A program made the position numbers and the translations under genes. A stretch of 64,000 nt of DNA, taken from Sepioteuthis lessoniana (Eukaryota; Mollusca; Cephalopoda; Myopsida; Loliginidae). Positions within the stretch are counted from its first letter, which is position 1. Each line of letters opens with the position of its first letter. The notes under the pieces are model-generated. The model did no database searches, was not told the origin of the DNA, and saw only the letters and a list, made by a program, of their open reading frames with translations. This document shows, piece after piece, positions 52,440 to 62,897 of this stretch. The stretch is from assembly GCA_963585895.1 (NCBI GenBank), contig OY757924.1:61166718-61230717 (forward strand), in the 5' to 3' direction.

Positions 52440-52790
52440 CATTTCATATGTATGTCATTTATGTATGTCATTTTATTTACTCATTTTTATTTACTAATTT
52501 TTATTTTCTCATTTCATATGTATGTCATTTATGTATGTCATTTTATTTACTCATTTTTATTTACTAATTTTTATTTTCTCATTTCATATGTATGTCATTT
52601 ATGTATGTCATTTTATTTACTCATTTTTATTTACTAATTTTTATTTTCTCATTTCATATGTATGTCATTTATGTATGTCATTTTATTTACTCATTTTTAT
52701 TTACTAATTTTTATTTTCTCATTTCATATGTATGTCATTTATGTATGTCATTTTATATGTATGTCGTTTCATATGTATGTCATTTATTTT
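52440..52790. repeat. Minisatellite, 70-bp unit, about 4.7 copies
   Basis: Units starting atttcatatgtatgtcattt repeat at 52,440, 52,510, 52,580, 52,650 and 52,720 with near-perfect identity. Each unit itself contains shorter repeats of atgtatgtcattt and ttatttact. The last copy is shortened and ends in extra atatgtatgtc repeats. The frames in it are translations of the repeat. Confidence 0.97.
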
Positions 52791-52857
52791 AGGCCTATTT
52801 TATGAGCAAAAGTGTTAGAATCACGTTCATTATACATTTATATTCACACTTTTTTAT

Positions 52858-52918
52858 GGTATAGTTTGGTTTTATGACAATCAACTACTGTAGGTTCTTT
52901 AATGCTAAGTCTGGTTTA

Positions 52919-52977
<59 letters not shown>

Positions 52978-53378
52978 CTGGCAAACAAAAGATAAAATTG
53001 AATAGTTCCAAGTATTGCTATGTATCACTTAAAATTTTGTTAAACATCAGTCATTATTTTGCACACAGATAAATGATCAAACAGTTCTATTTCATATAAT
53101 TCAATTTAGCATATGTCATTTTTTTGTGTTCCATTAAAATTTCAAATAGTTCTGCTTGACCCATAGATCAAAGCCTTTAAGATACCACTCCGTGCCAGAG
53201 CGACCAGGATGCGGTCGCAAGGAAGTGTTACTCTGCATTTCCCAAAGCTACAACATTACTGGAACGTCACCAACAGATTGTTTCATATCATAATCAGGAC
53301 ACTCGTTGAGTGGATGGGGCTTACCCATCTGATAAAATGTTGTCAATGTATTCTGCAGCCCCAGCCGACTGATCTGAC
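52858..53378 (-). mobile_element. Family D copy (minus strand) with CATA/AT expansion
   Basis: The tail end lies at 52,862 (tagtttggttttatgacaat, then taggttctttaatgctaagt). A (CATA)n(AT)n array at 52,918-52,975 interrupts it. Body units follow, then the head: ccgtgccagagcgaccagga, gctacaacattactggaacg, ggacactcgttgagtgg and cagccccagccgactg. Confidence 0.88.
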
Positions 53379-53459
53379 TTTTTAAAAGAAAAAAAAATTA
53401 ATACAGTCCAGTCGAATATGAATAACCTTTAAACAAATTTGAGGCATATTTAAGAATCT

Positions 53460-53660
53460 AACAGGTACCACCTTCCTGGGTCAGAATGGATCTATAGTAA
53501 AGGCTATGAAGAGGTACTCTGTACGAATTAGATCTTCAGAATTAGAATCTTACCATCAGATAGAGTTTAGAGTCATAACTATAACCTCCCCCTTTTTAGG
53601 GATGTTTTATCGGCAGGGGATATAAGTATCGTATTCTAGGCCTCATTGACAAGGAAAGCA
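53460..53660 (-). mobile_element. Family D head (minus strand), degraded
   Basis: caggtaccaccttcctgggt, cagaatggatctatagtaaa, gatcttcagaattagaatct and accatcagatagagtttaga follow the family D head order. Confidence 0.75.
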
Positions 53661-54345
53661 GGCCTACAAAATGAATAATTTGTGTCGTATGCTGTGTCAC
53701 GATTTTTAAAATGGGTGGGAGTTATCCACCATTGATGAGCCCAAATTTAGAAATCTTCCACGTCAAAGAACAAAGGTCACATTGTGAGCTTTTGAACGAA
53801 TCATGAAACGAATCTCGTCAGCCATCTTCCTTCCATTTTGCTTGGCAAAACCAAAATCCAGCCTGAAAGTTCCGCAGTTTTAAACGATGAATAGATAAAA
53901 GAAATGCACCGAGAGACCTGCACACAATCTCTTAAAACAACTTCCATAAAGCACTCTAGAACTGAAGAAAAAAATCGTTGCAAATGCTGTATAATAGGTG
54001 AACAGGAGGCTACTTTAAAGGATACAACCCTCATTAAGCTGTGAGTAAAGCAATAAATTTGTTAGGGAAAATGTCCGGCTTTTTTCCGAACGTCCTTAAT
54101 GTTTTCCGCGTACTTAACTATTTCAATACCACTAAAAAAAAAGTCGGTGTTAAATATTAAAGCCAGTAAAAAATGCCGACTTTCTTCGCAATAAACTTGT
54201 CTCAGGCAGACATTTTTTAATCGTCCAAGCTATTGGTTTGTCGAGTGTTAAGTGATATGTGAAAGTGAAAAATAAACAAATAATCAAAATATTTAAATGT
54301 CATTAGTAGAGATTAAAAAATAGCAACACAAAACATATAATCGAT
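53661..54345. other. No recognisable feature
   Basis: A 77-codon minus-strand frame at 53,801-54,034 shows no motif that I recognise. Nothing else identified. Confidence 0.4.
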
Positions 54346-54585
54346 TGAACTAGTGATTCTCAACCTGGGCCCTTTGGCCTACACATGTGACTGATAAATT
54401 CGAAAAAATAGGTCTGGAGTAGACAGAAAGATTGAAAGTATTGATGGGAAAAATTGAAAGAGATTGGATGGAAAAAATAAAATCCTCCCATTCCTTGCTC
54501 TTAGAAAAGGATGTTCCATTATAATTTGGTTTTCCCACCATCTTGTTGTATAAGGTGGGATTTTTTCCTATAAATATTGTACTCA

Positions 54586-55085
54586 TCATCATCATCATCA
54601 CCATCATGTCGCGCTGGTAGCACGGATATCCTTGACCATCTCTCGCCACTCCTCCCTATCGTTCATCGCCCTAGGTAAGTCCTCAGGACAACATCCCGTA
54701 TCCTCACACAGCTGCTGAATGTATGTTCGAGCTGGTCGTCCTGCTTTTGCACGGCCATGTGTGGGGGTCCATAAGAGTACATCTCTTATGAGTTCGTCCC
54801 TGCTTCTCCAGCAGTGTCCTGCATGTCTGGTTCGTCTAACTTGAATAGTGTTCGTGATAGGAGGCAGGTGGCCGTACAGTTGGTGTCTTGTGGGTTGTTG
54901 TTGCCAGGACTTGTTCAAGATTGCATGCAGTATTCTTGTGTAATTGCCGTCTAGCTTCTTCTCCAGCCGTTTTGTTAGCGTCCATGTAGTGCACCCGTAT
55001 AGTAGTAACGATGTGACCGCTGCCTGGAAGAAACTGCGTTTCATTTTTTCGGTTAGGTGTGATTTCCATATAATCGATAGCCTAG
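54586..55085 (-). pseudogene. RTE-type LINE 3' end, well preserved, minus strand
   Basis: The 146-codon minus frame runs MKRSFFQAAVTSLLLYG, CTTWTLTKRLEKKLDGNY, TRILHAILNKSWQQQPTRHQ, RRTRHAGHCWRSRDELIRD and KAGRPARTYIQQLCEDTG without a stop to the family C terminus. It is followed by the cat/atc tail at 54,586-54,607. 5'-truncated at about 55,085. It is the least damaged RTE C-terminal region here and probably recent. Confidence 0.94.
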
Positions 55086-56532
55086 ATAAACGTAATTTTA
55101 TCTCGGATTGAAAAGAGAGGAAATATACGCCTGACGCTTAACAAAAGTTTCAAGGTTTAATTCAACAAGCTTATAGATAGATACAAGGAGCAGTGTTGTA
55201 AAGAGTTAGAATTTATATTTTCTTCTCTATTTTGCTTTGTATATAAGATGAATTTAGTGTTGCTTAAGTTCTTATATGGACCTTAAAATTTGTTAGCACC
55301 AAAAATGGGTCACAAGTGAGAAAAGACAGGGAAATATTGAATTAAGCTAAAAGGAAAATAATAACAACGACTGAACATTTGTGAATACAAATGGCTTGCT
55401 CGAACAGAGAAAGTTCATAAATCAAAACATTTTACGAAAGTCAGGAATCAAACTGCATTCCTCTTACGCTTGCTATAAATGAATAGAGCAGATAGGTTTA
55501 TATTGACTAGGTTTGGCAAAAAAATCTCGGGGAAGGAAAATCCTGAATTCAAATCAGTCGAAGATCTGGAATAGGATGGACGCTACCAAGTTATTTCTAT
55601 ACAGGACTTGCAAGATGAGAAGCACATACCTCAGTATTAAAACCAGAAAAATGACATTATTCTTCAAGTTTGATATAACACAAAATTAGATTTGTTATAT
55701 TTCATAAGAACATATATTTACATCTAAAGAAGTAAGCTGTTTGCCAATTTTACTTTATATTCCTTGAATTGGAAATATCTTTATTTAAGGATGATTCATT
55801 TCTAAAAACACCGGTTTTATATGGTTATCCACCTCCTGGATGGACCGTGATAAATGATTGCGTCCATTCTATTAATTAGCCGTTAGACAGACTGAAAGGA
55901 GTGAGTATGTATATGGATTCCTTATCTAATAAATATACTTTACAAAGTATTTGAGTTTTCCTCTTATTAGCTATTATTACACATCTCCTACTTTCTCTTT
56001 ACGCGAGTAATTAGCAGCCTTTACCGCGACACAAAAATATCGAAGAAAAAAAATATTTTGCAATTAGTTTTTCGCTGAAGTTCAGTCAATCCTTATTGCT
56101 AATAATTTTAATTCGCTTTAAAATTGGGCTTTTGTCAAATCCGACCCATAAATATTAATCCAATCGTAAACTTGTGATTCATTATCGAAAAATATGTAAA
56201 AAAAAGAAAGAATAAATAAACGGATTTTTGGAAAGCAATAATGAGTAAAATCAAAAAATGTTAAAGCCGAAACAATTGAAAAAGTTACAAAAAATCAATA
56301 GATGTCGAATGTCAAGAAACCAAGGTTATCTTAAAAAGGTCTGGCAAGTGATTTGTCTTATGTATTTGGCTGGGAGCAGAAATCAGTTGACGAAAAGTAC
56401 TATTAACCTGCAAAAATTTACGATATGTTGAGGTGTAGTCAGCTGTGGACTGCTATGTTGATCAACCTATTCATACCATAAAGAGTAAAAATCATCACAA
56501 GTACATCTTGTTTTATCGTTAGAACTTTTGAT
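55086..56532. other. No recognisable feature
   Basis: 1.45 kb of AT-rich sequence with no supported gene or repeat. Confidence 0.4.
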
Positions 56533-56584
56533 TTTTCATTGTCTTTGCTCAGTTGAAACAGGCAGAAATGGACAACTCACAAAA
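56533..56584. repeat. 52-bp direct repeat, left copy
   Basis: Matches 57,311-57,362 at 50 of 52 positions (starts ttttcattgtctttgctca). The right copy begins exactly at the truncated 5' end of the RTE copy, so the pair is probably its target-site duplication. Confidence 0.9.
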
Positions 56585-56589
56585 CATGC

Positions 56590-56932
56590 ACAGTAATAAG
56601 TTTCTTCGTTCTGCTTTACGTCCGTTCTCAACCGACGGTTTATCACACTGCAGCCACCTAATGAGAATAACGAGATCAACTTTCACCATTGACCTGGGAG
56701 ACCGGGGTTCAATCCCAGGTCGAGTCATACAAAGGACCAAAAATAGTACTTGATGTCTCCTTGCTTAAAACTCAGCATTATAAATTATGGATCAAGGGTA
56801 AAGTAAAACAATCCAGAGAAAAGAGTGGCGCCATTCCTCTACACCTCAGTGTACTAGCTATTGAAAAGGGAGCCTTTGGGTCACCTTCGACTAAGGTCGC
56901 CAACTAAGGTCGTTTACTTTACTATATATATC
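56590..56932 (+). mobile_element. SINE-G, longest copy with tRNA-like head
   Basis: The T-arm-like string gacctgggagaccggggttc followed by aatcccaggtcgag contains a B box (GGGTTCAATCCC, 56,705-56,716) inside a possible stem. Then tgtctccttgcttaaaactc, ttatggatcaagggtaaagt, ggcgccattcctctacacct, attgaaaagggagcctttgg and accttcgactaaggtcgcca. It ends in a short AT run where the RTE 3' tail begins. Confidence 0.85.
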
Positions 56933-57310
56933 ATCATCATCATCATATCGCGCTGGTAGCACGGATATCCCTGACCATCTCTCGCCACTCCTCCCTATCG
57001 TTCATCGCCCCAGGCAGGTCTTCAGGACAACATCCCGTGTCCTCACATAGCTGCTGAATGTATGTTCGTGCTGGTCGTCCTGCTTTTGCACGGCCATGTG
57101 TGGGGGTCCATAAGAGTACATCTCTTATGAGTTCGTCCCTGCTTCTCCAGCAGTGTCCTGCATGACTGGTTCGTCTAACTTGAATAGTTTTCATGATAGG
57201 GTGCAGGTGGCCGTACAGTTGGTGCCTTTTGGGGTGATGCCACCAGGACTTGTTCAAGATTGCACGTAGCATTCTTGTGTAATTGCCGTCTAGCTTCTTC
57301 TCCAGCCTTC
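56933..57310 (-). pseudogene. RTE-type LINE 3' end, well preserved, minus strand
   Basis: The 124-codon minus frame opens RRLEKKLDGNYTRMLRAILN and KSWWHHPKRHQ, continues RRTSHAGHCWRSRDELIRD and PARTYIQQLCEDTG to the C terminus, then the cat/atc tail at 56,933-56,948. Severely 5'-truncated. It is closely related to the copy at 54,586-55,085. Confidence 0.94.
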
Positions 57311-57358
57311 TTTTCATTGTCTTTGCTCACTTGAAACAGGCAGAAATGGACAACTCAG

Positions 57359-57362
<4 letters not shown>
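57311..57362. repeat. 52-bp direct repeat, right copy
   Basis: Two differences from 56,533-56,584. Followed by (AT)n. Confidence 0.9.

Positions 57363-57411
<49 letters not shown>
57363..57411. repeat. Microsatellite (AT)n
   Basis: About 24 AT units. Confidence 0.97.
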
Positions 57412-57414
<3 letters not shown>

Positions 57415-57854
57415 TTTTGATATATATTTAATAGCATGGAAGCTTATCTGTGACCACTGGTTTCATACTATATATACACAGCAATCATCAGGCAGGACAT
57501 TTTTTTTGCCTCATGATTGCCGTATGTGGACGGAATAAAATCAGCGGTAGCATGTGAGCATCCATGCAATTAGATATGTATAAAAACTAACATATATTTA
57601 TTTATCATTATATAATTACTCTATCACAGATTTTGAGCACTCTAAATTATACTGCATTTCGTCTAACATTACCCCAATAATTGAGATAGTGACAACAACA
57701 AATTGTTTTATTTAGTACTCTGGCGAAGGAATTTACGGCTGCCACTCGCATAATGCAAAGCTCTTCGAATGAATTAAGAACTCTGGTATCCGGTACGGTA
57801 AAATTGTAAACAAACAAAAGCTACACCATAATGTCTTATGATTCCTTAGTTGAC
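57412..57854. other. No recognisable feature
   Basis: Contains a small imperfect hairpin around caatcatcaggcaggaca and gcctcatgattgc (57,481-57,525). Otherwise nothing identified. Confidence 0.45.
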
Positions 57855-57991
57855 GTGGTTTGTTTGCTGGCTGAGCGTTATGCTACTTAGTCGAACGTAA
57901 AGTTGGGCGGGTTTTGATCCCAGCTTCAAGCGCCCTGCGTGTTTAGCCTAATTGACGAGTTGTGATATAATGATTCAGTCGGTGGATGACA

Positions 57992-58040
<49 letters not shown>

Positions 58041-58115
58041 GAGCATCCTACGTGTCTAGCCAAACTGAAAAGTTCTGATAGAACGAAACAGTCTGTCTGA
58101 TGATGACAATATATA
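57855..58115 (+). mobile_element. Family F repeat, one copy plus a partial copy around (AT)n
   Basis: First copy 57,855-57,995: ggctgagcgttatgctactt, aaagttgggcgggttttgat (B-box-like), tccagcttcaagc-type block and gacgagttgtgatataatga. After (AT)n at 57,997-58,037 the 3' part repeats: gagcatcctacgtgtctagc, ctgatagaacgaaacagtct and gatgatgacaat. Confidence 0.75.
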
Positions 58116-58395
58116 TATTCTGGGGTTTAAAGAATAATTCACCCGAAATTCGACCTCAGGTGGGAAACATTAAATGGACACCTCGCTAGAATGGTAATAG
58201 ATGCGAAATTAATCGTATCCTTGTACTGCTAGAGCAGTAGAAGATAGACTAGGCTCTATCAACTCGCGCCCCAGTAGTCATTTGCTTATAATGTTACCAC
58301 TTTTTAGAAAGTAAATCAATTAGAATGATCTCATAAAAAGTGTTGGTTTCTGTTGTCTCTGAAAATAAGTGTGCTTGTACTTGGTACTCATCATT
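58116..58395. other. No recognisable feature
   Basis: Nothing identified. Confidence 0.45.
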
Positions 58396-58445
58396 TTCTC
58401 TCTCTCTCTTCCTCCCATTTCCTGTCTCTCTCTCTCTCTCTCCCC

Positions 58446-58480
<35 letters not shown>

Positions 58481-58486
58481 TCTCTT
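58396..58486. repeat. Microsatellite (CT)n with interruptions
   Basis: CT-rich tract with short C-rich and TATC interruptions. Confidence 0.95.
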
Positions 58487-59131
58487 GTTGATCTACCGAT
58501 TACTTCTTTTTAAACACAAGTAAAGTAAAGCAATTTGTTGTTGTCGCCGGAAGAAATAAATTAAGAATTGCTTTATTCTCACCAATTTCGTCGGGAGTTC
58601 TACACGATGTCAGATTTAATCATGCAAGTCAATTTTTCACAATAACTTTGCTATGAACCAACCGCTGCTGGCAAAATATTCAAGATACATTTATATAAGT
58701 AATATATCTTCCGGGTTTCAGCTGTTTGTATGTGATACATTTACAATAACTTATTTGGTGGTGTATGGTTTTCTAATGTAACCGAAGAAGTGTTCATAAT
58801 AAGTATGTTAATAAGTATTTCCAATAGTAAAGATATTGATATTTCATCTTTTTTTCAATTGAGATAAGGGTTTTTCGGGCTGTAAGGAAAGCTATGACCT
58901 CTGAAAATAAGGAAAATAGAGAAGAGATGTGGGACAATACACCAAGAATTACGTACAAGGATCAGAGAATAATGAAAATAAAATAACATTTTTAGTAAGG
59001 CATGGGTAAAAAATGACTTCAGGAATGTAAAGGAATAAATTTAAGTATAGGTGAAATGTAAGAAGAACTATTTGAAGAATCTTTAGTGGCTTATTCACAT
59101 CGACAAAAATGACACAGGCTATTTAGTAAGT
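58487..59131. other. No recognisable feature
   Basis: AT-rich sequence, nothing identified. Confidence 0.45.
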
Positions 59132-59133
59132 TA

Positions 59134-59470
59134 CCGTATTTGACGGCATATAAAGTGCATTTTCTTTTCTAAAAAGATATTTTGAATTTCCCCAAAGACT
59201 TATATTCCAAATGTAGGTTTAAAATTTGAGATAATCGGCCGAAATTAGCAACCAGGTAATTACTATTCGCTTAGACTTTAGAGTAACTTTTATATACGTA
59301 TTGTCATTATTAAAAAGGCTATTACGCAGATTAAAAGTATCATCATTTATAATATTCATTATATCAATTTCATCTCGTTTAATATTAGTGCTGTTTTTAA
59401 GTGAATTTGCCCTGATAAAACTGGAACGTGTCTTATATACCGCGTGCGTCTTATATACCGTCAATTCTGG
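59134..59470. mobile_element. MITE, 337 bp, TA target duplication
   Basis: Left end CCGTATTTGACGGCATATAA; the right end in reverse complement reads CCAGAATTGACGGTATATAA. Both are followed by an AAGxxxGCAxxxT-like segment, giving imperfect terminal inverted repeats of about 27 bp, flanked by TA at 59,132-59,133 and 59,471-59,472. Inside the right end the motif gtcttatataccg occurs twice. No transposase is encoded; the 97-codon minus-strand frame across it has no motif. Confidence 0.8.
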
Positions 59471-59693
59471 TAAGTAAATATAAAGAGGCAAGACAAGATG
59501 AAAGAAAATCAATAAATTGTATTATAGAAGTTGACCTGTTATATTAGACGAACTCAAGACATTTAGCTCAAAATTATGGGTTAGATATATTCCCGTAGTA
59601 TAGGTCAATCCACAAGCATACTATAGGCTACACTGATGTCCCATTTGATATTTTCAGTCGATAACATCGGTTGGAAACGGCGTGTGATAGAGG

Positions 59694-59695
<2 letters not shown>
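59471..59695. other. No recognisable feature
   Basis: Nothing identified. Confidence 0.45.

Positions 59696-59738
<43 letters not shown>
59696..59738. repeat. Microsatellite (AT)n
   Basis: About 20 AT units. Confidence 0.97.
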
Positions 59739-59740
<2 letters not shown>

Positions 59741-59912
59741 AATAAAGTTGGCGACCGTAGTCGAGGGGGACCAGAAGTCTCCCTTTTCAATAGCTACAAC
59801 ACTGAGGTGTAGGGAAGGACGCTATTCCTTTCTCTGGATTGCTCCACTTTACCCTTGATACGTACTTTATATTGCTGAGTCTTAAGTATCGTGGTATCAT
59901 GTACCACTTTAA
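59739..59912 (-). mobile_element. SINE-G copy (minus strand), between two (AT)n arrays
   Basis: aaagttggcgaccgtagtcg, gaagtctcccttttcaatag, actgaggtgtagggaaggac, attgctccactttacccttg and ttgctgagtcttaagtatcg are the reverse complement of SINE-G blocks in reverse order. AT arrays lie on both sides. Confidence 0.87.

Positions 59913-59913
<1 letters not shown>

Positions 59914-59966
<53 letters not shown>
59914..59966. repeat. Microsatellite (AT)n
   Basis: About 25 AT units. Confidence 0.97.
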
Positions 59967-59968
<2 letters not shown>

Positions 59969-60805
59969 CGACTCCACTTATTTCCGTTCAAAAGAAAGTG
60001 TTAATTTTTGTGCAAAAAAGGCTCTAAAAGCAGTAATTTTTGTATGTGTATTTGCTTGTATTACCCAACCAGTGCATTTGCACTAGTTTTTTACATTTCG
60101 AGACACAATATTGGACTTGCTGCGAAAAGTTGGATTAATCAAAACTCATAATGGTTAAGAAATCTTTTCCCTCCAAAAAATATTTGAAAAAACAATTTCT
60201 CGGTTAATTAGTTTCCGAAATAAATCAACTTTACTTCTTAATTTTGAGCCTACTTGAATTGTATAAATAAGCAGAGAAATATATATATACTCCAAAATGT
60301 CTGGGTTTATCTATGCCAATTCAACTAAGAATATATATAGATTTGTACATGCTAATGGGCAAACAGTTGGTAATAAATTATTACCAACTAAAATACCTTT
60401 TAATTTATTCATTTTAAGTGAAAATCTTCAATCCTTCCTTTTCAGGATCCATTTCATTTCAACTTGTAAATTTTTTCTCTGAAATTAAACGAAAGTTGTT
60501 TATATTTACATTTGTGTTATCAGCAGCAGTTCAAAAACACTTTTTTGTGGGGTTGATAATATTTTTTTCTCACATAGTGACATACTTACTCAAAAAACTT
60601 TTACCAGCAAAAAAAATGTTCCATTATTTTAAGCTAAAAAATACTGATAAATTTCTTTAATATCTACGCTTTGGCTAACATTATCTTTTTTCAAAAGAAA
60701 ATATTTTTTACTTTTGTCTTTCAGCAAACATTCCACTCAATTCAAAGAAATAAAAAATCATAAATTTTCAAATCTGATTTTATTCATTCATTTTACCCCT
60801 TATCT
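59967..60805. other. No recognisable feature
   Basis: Frames of 61 and 80 codons at 60,297-60,660 are rich in F, K, L and I and carry no motif. I regard them as chance frames in AT-rich DNA. Confidence 0.4.
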
Positions 60806-60806
60806 G

Positions 60807-60935
<129 letters not shown>

Positions 60936-61473
60936 TTATACAGATAACCAAGAAACTGTTGTCTCACAGTCCCCCTGTGACTATTTATTTAGAGTTTAGT
61001 GAGTGTATCAACGGTAGTATATAGCGTGTGATATAGTGCTAATAAAGTACTTTGTTGGCCATTTTATTATTTCACATTAATATCTGTGTTAATTTGTCAA
61101 ATATTTTCCCTAAGTAGGTGAGTAATTTGGAAATGTTAATGGAAGTTTACTGGAGTTTGGCCTAAGTGGTTTATACCAACTGTTAGGAATAATTTTCCAC
61201 TGGTGGTGCAGGTTTAGATTTTAGACCTGTTGTATAAGTCAACTCCTTATCTTGTTGATAATTTTTTCAGGCTTAAAATGTTGTTTTGTGTGCCAGAATT
61301 TAAACTGATATTTTGAAGAGCGATTTTTAACGCCGAAGAGTGTTCATTGGATGTGCTCGAGGTTGGGTCCTTCGGAGAAATCCTTAATCAAAAGACTTAG
61401 AAAACAACAACTAATGAAATTAATGTTTAGACTTGTCTCGAAGACAGTAAAATTATTCGTGAAGGATTCACCG
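60936..61473. other. No recognisable feature
   Basis: Nothing identified. Confidence 0.45.
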
Positions 61474-61474
61474 T

Positions 61475-61702
61475 GACATAATGTCTAACGTGCTAGACTA
61501 AGGCATTGTAGTAAGCGAGTTCGAACTCCAGTTGAGCTATTACGTTCAATTTCGAACTAAAACTGCTGGGAATGGTAAGAACTTCCTTATACGCCAACTA
61601 TTGATTAAATAGTACTTCTACTGTCCTTCTAGCAAGGTTGAATTGGCATTAAATAGCTCACAATGATTGAGATGCCATTGCAAAAGAAACAAAAACCGAA
61701 AA
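61475..61702 (+). mobile_element. SINE-B copy
   Basis: Head gattcaccgtgacataatgt and ctaacgtgctagactaaggc, B-box gcgagttcgaactcc, gagctattacgttcaatttc, ctgggaatggtaagaactt, actattgattaaatagtact, and tail ttggcattaaatagctcaca with gagatgccattgcaaaag. Confidence 0.88.
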
Positions 61703-61889
61703 ATATATTTAGCTTTTGTGCGAATGTACAAGTTGAGTATTATTGTAATTGGTTTAGTTGATCTGTTCATATCCATAAAAACGTTTTGGATAGTTCATGC
61801 TAAAGTTTGATTTATTTCTGAATATTTGATAATAATCATAACTTTATATTCAACGACAATTGTTAAAGTCGTAGATTTTTGTTATCTTC
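61703..61889. other. No recognisable feature
   Basis: Short AT-rich spacer. Confidence 0.5.
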
Positions 61890-62195
61890 AATGATAACAA
61901 TAATAAAGAGGTAAGTACTTAAACGTTGCTAGAGAACTGAAAAAAAAAACTATGGGGCTCTAAAGTGAAGGCGATACCAATAGTAATTGTTGCGCTAGCT
62001 ACAGTCACCGAAGGATTGGTAACAGGGCTGGACGAAATGGAAATAAGAGCCAGCGCGGATACCATCCAAACTCCAGTATTGTTGAGATCGGCCATTATAC
62101 TAAGAAGTGTCCTGGAGATTTGAGGAGACTTGCAGTCATGAAGATTCCAATGGAAGACGATCAGCTAACGCTGGTATGAACAATTCTTAAAGGAG
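61890..62195 (+). pseudogene. RLE-LINE 3' end
   Basis: Begins directly after aacaataataaa with VSTxTLLENxKKKLWGSK-like frames, then AIPIVIVALATVTEGLVTGL, a DTIQTPVLLRSAIILRSVL-like segment and the 3' block gatcagctaacgctggtatg. The 5' junction lies at a short TAA run. Only the last 300 bases of the element are present. Confidence 0.88.
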
Positions 62196-62269
62196 TAAAA
62201 CGATAAAAATAATTATAATTCGTTGGGGTACAGTTATATGGTTTAAAAGATTTCCATTAAATACAAATA

Positions 62270-62482
62270 ACATGAAACATTCATTTGACCCACAGGAAGG
62301 ATCCTTAAAAATGATAGGACACCAGATCATAAAACATTGGGAACAATGGCAAGAAAGGGGTATCCAACAATCTTCAGAGCTCTGAAACAGGAGCCTAACT
62401 ACTAGATGCATCTTAGTGTCATATGCTGGAATTCTCTGTTTTGGGGGTCAGATTATAAACTCAGCTGACTGGCAGGGATTAT
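62270..62482 (-). mobile_element. Family D head (minus strand), degraded
   Basis: gacccacaggaaggatcctt, gaacaatggcaagaaagggg, cttcagagctctgaaacagg, cttagtgtcatatgctggaa and aaactcagctgactggcagg follow the head order of family D. Confidence 0.8.
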
Positions 62483-62519
62483 TGTGAGTTCTTATCCTTG
62501 TCTTTGCATTACTTTTCAG

Positions 62520-62666
62520 AAGCGATTGGGACCACAAACATTACATTTAGCCCGACACCTTTTGGACGAAAGAGGAGGTGCTGCCAATGTCCATGTGATG
62601 AATTTTGAATTTCTCAAATTTGCACCAGTTAAGCTTTTGAAAACAACTATTGATACATCACATTGA
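62520..62666 (+). other. Candidate host terminal coding exon (unrecognised)
   Basis: A pyrimidine-rich run (tccttgtctttgcattactt) leads to a consensus acceptor ttttcag at 62,513-62,519. From 62,520 an open frame of 48 codons (starts KRLGPQTLHLARHLLDERGG, then ANVHVMNFEFLKFAPVKLL) runs to TGA at 62,664-62,666. The residue composition is unlike the F/I/K-rich chance frames elsewhere in the window. I do not recognise the protein. No upstream exon or start is visible, and a family D copy lies just upstream. It could also be a processed or exonised fragment, or chance. Confidence 0.3.
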
Positions 62667-62895
62667 AGATGCCGATATTAATTGAATTAAATTGTGTACA
62701 CCATGTTGAAAAGTTTGGCAACACCAAATGAATGAACAGTCAAAAATTACAACAGGTTATTATCATTCTGAAATTGCGCTGATTGCACAGACTGCCTTAA
62801 CTTACTATTGATATCCATCCAATTCATCTATCGCTCATGACAGGTTTTTTTGGGCTACATATTCAATCCTTAGTCAATACGGGCACGCTTATATG
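62667..62895. other. No recognisable feature
   Basis: Nothing identified. Confidence 0.45.
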
Positions 62896-62897
62896 CG

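Noticed and set aside
52440-52790. CRISPR-like regular repeat
   Set aside because: The repeats are contiguous 70-bp units with no unique spacers, in a eukaryotic context. It is a minisatellite.
52452-52792. Three overlapping 61-66 codon frames with near-identical sequence
   Set aside because: Each is the 70-bp minisatellite read through; the repeat length is not a multiple of three and the identical peptide reappears by periodicity.
54349-54430. hAT-type MITE end (tgattctcaacctgggcc, acatgtgactgataa)
   Set aside because: The left end resembles hAT terminal sequences that I know, but no matching right end or 8-bp duplication was found; an RTE insertion may have removed or separated it.
56680-56735. 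Functional tRNA gene
   Set aside because: A good T-arm-like B box is present, but there is no recognisable acceptor stem or anticodon arm, and the sequence continues into the repeated SINE-G body.
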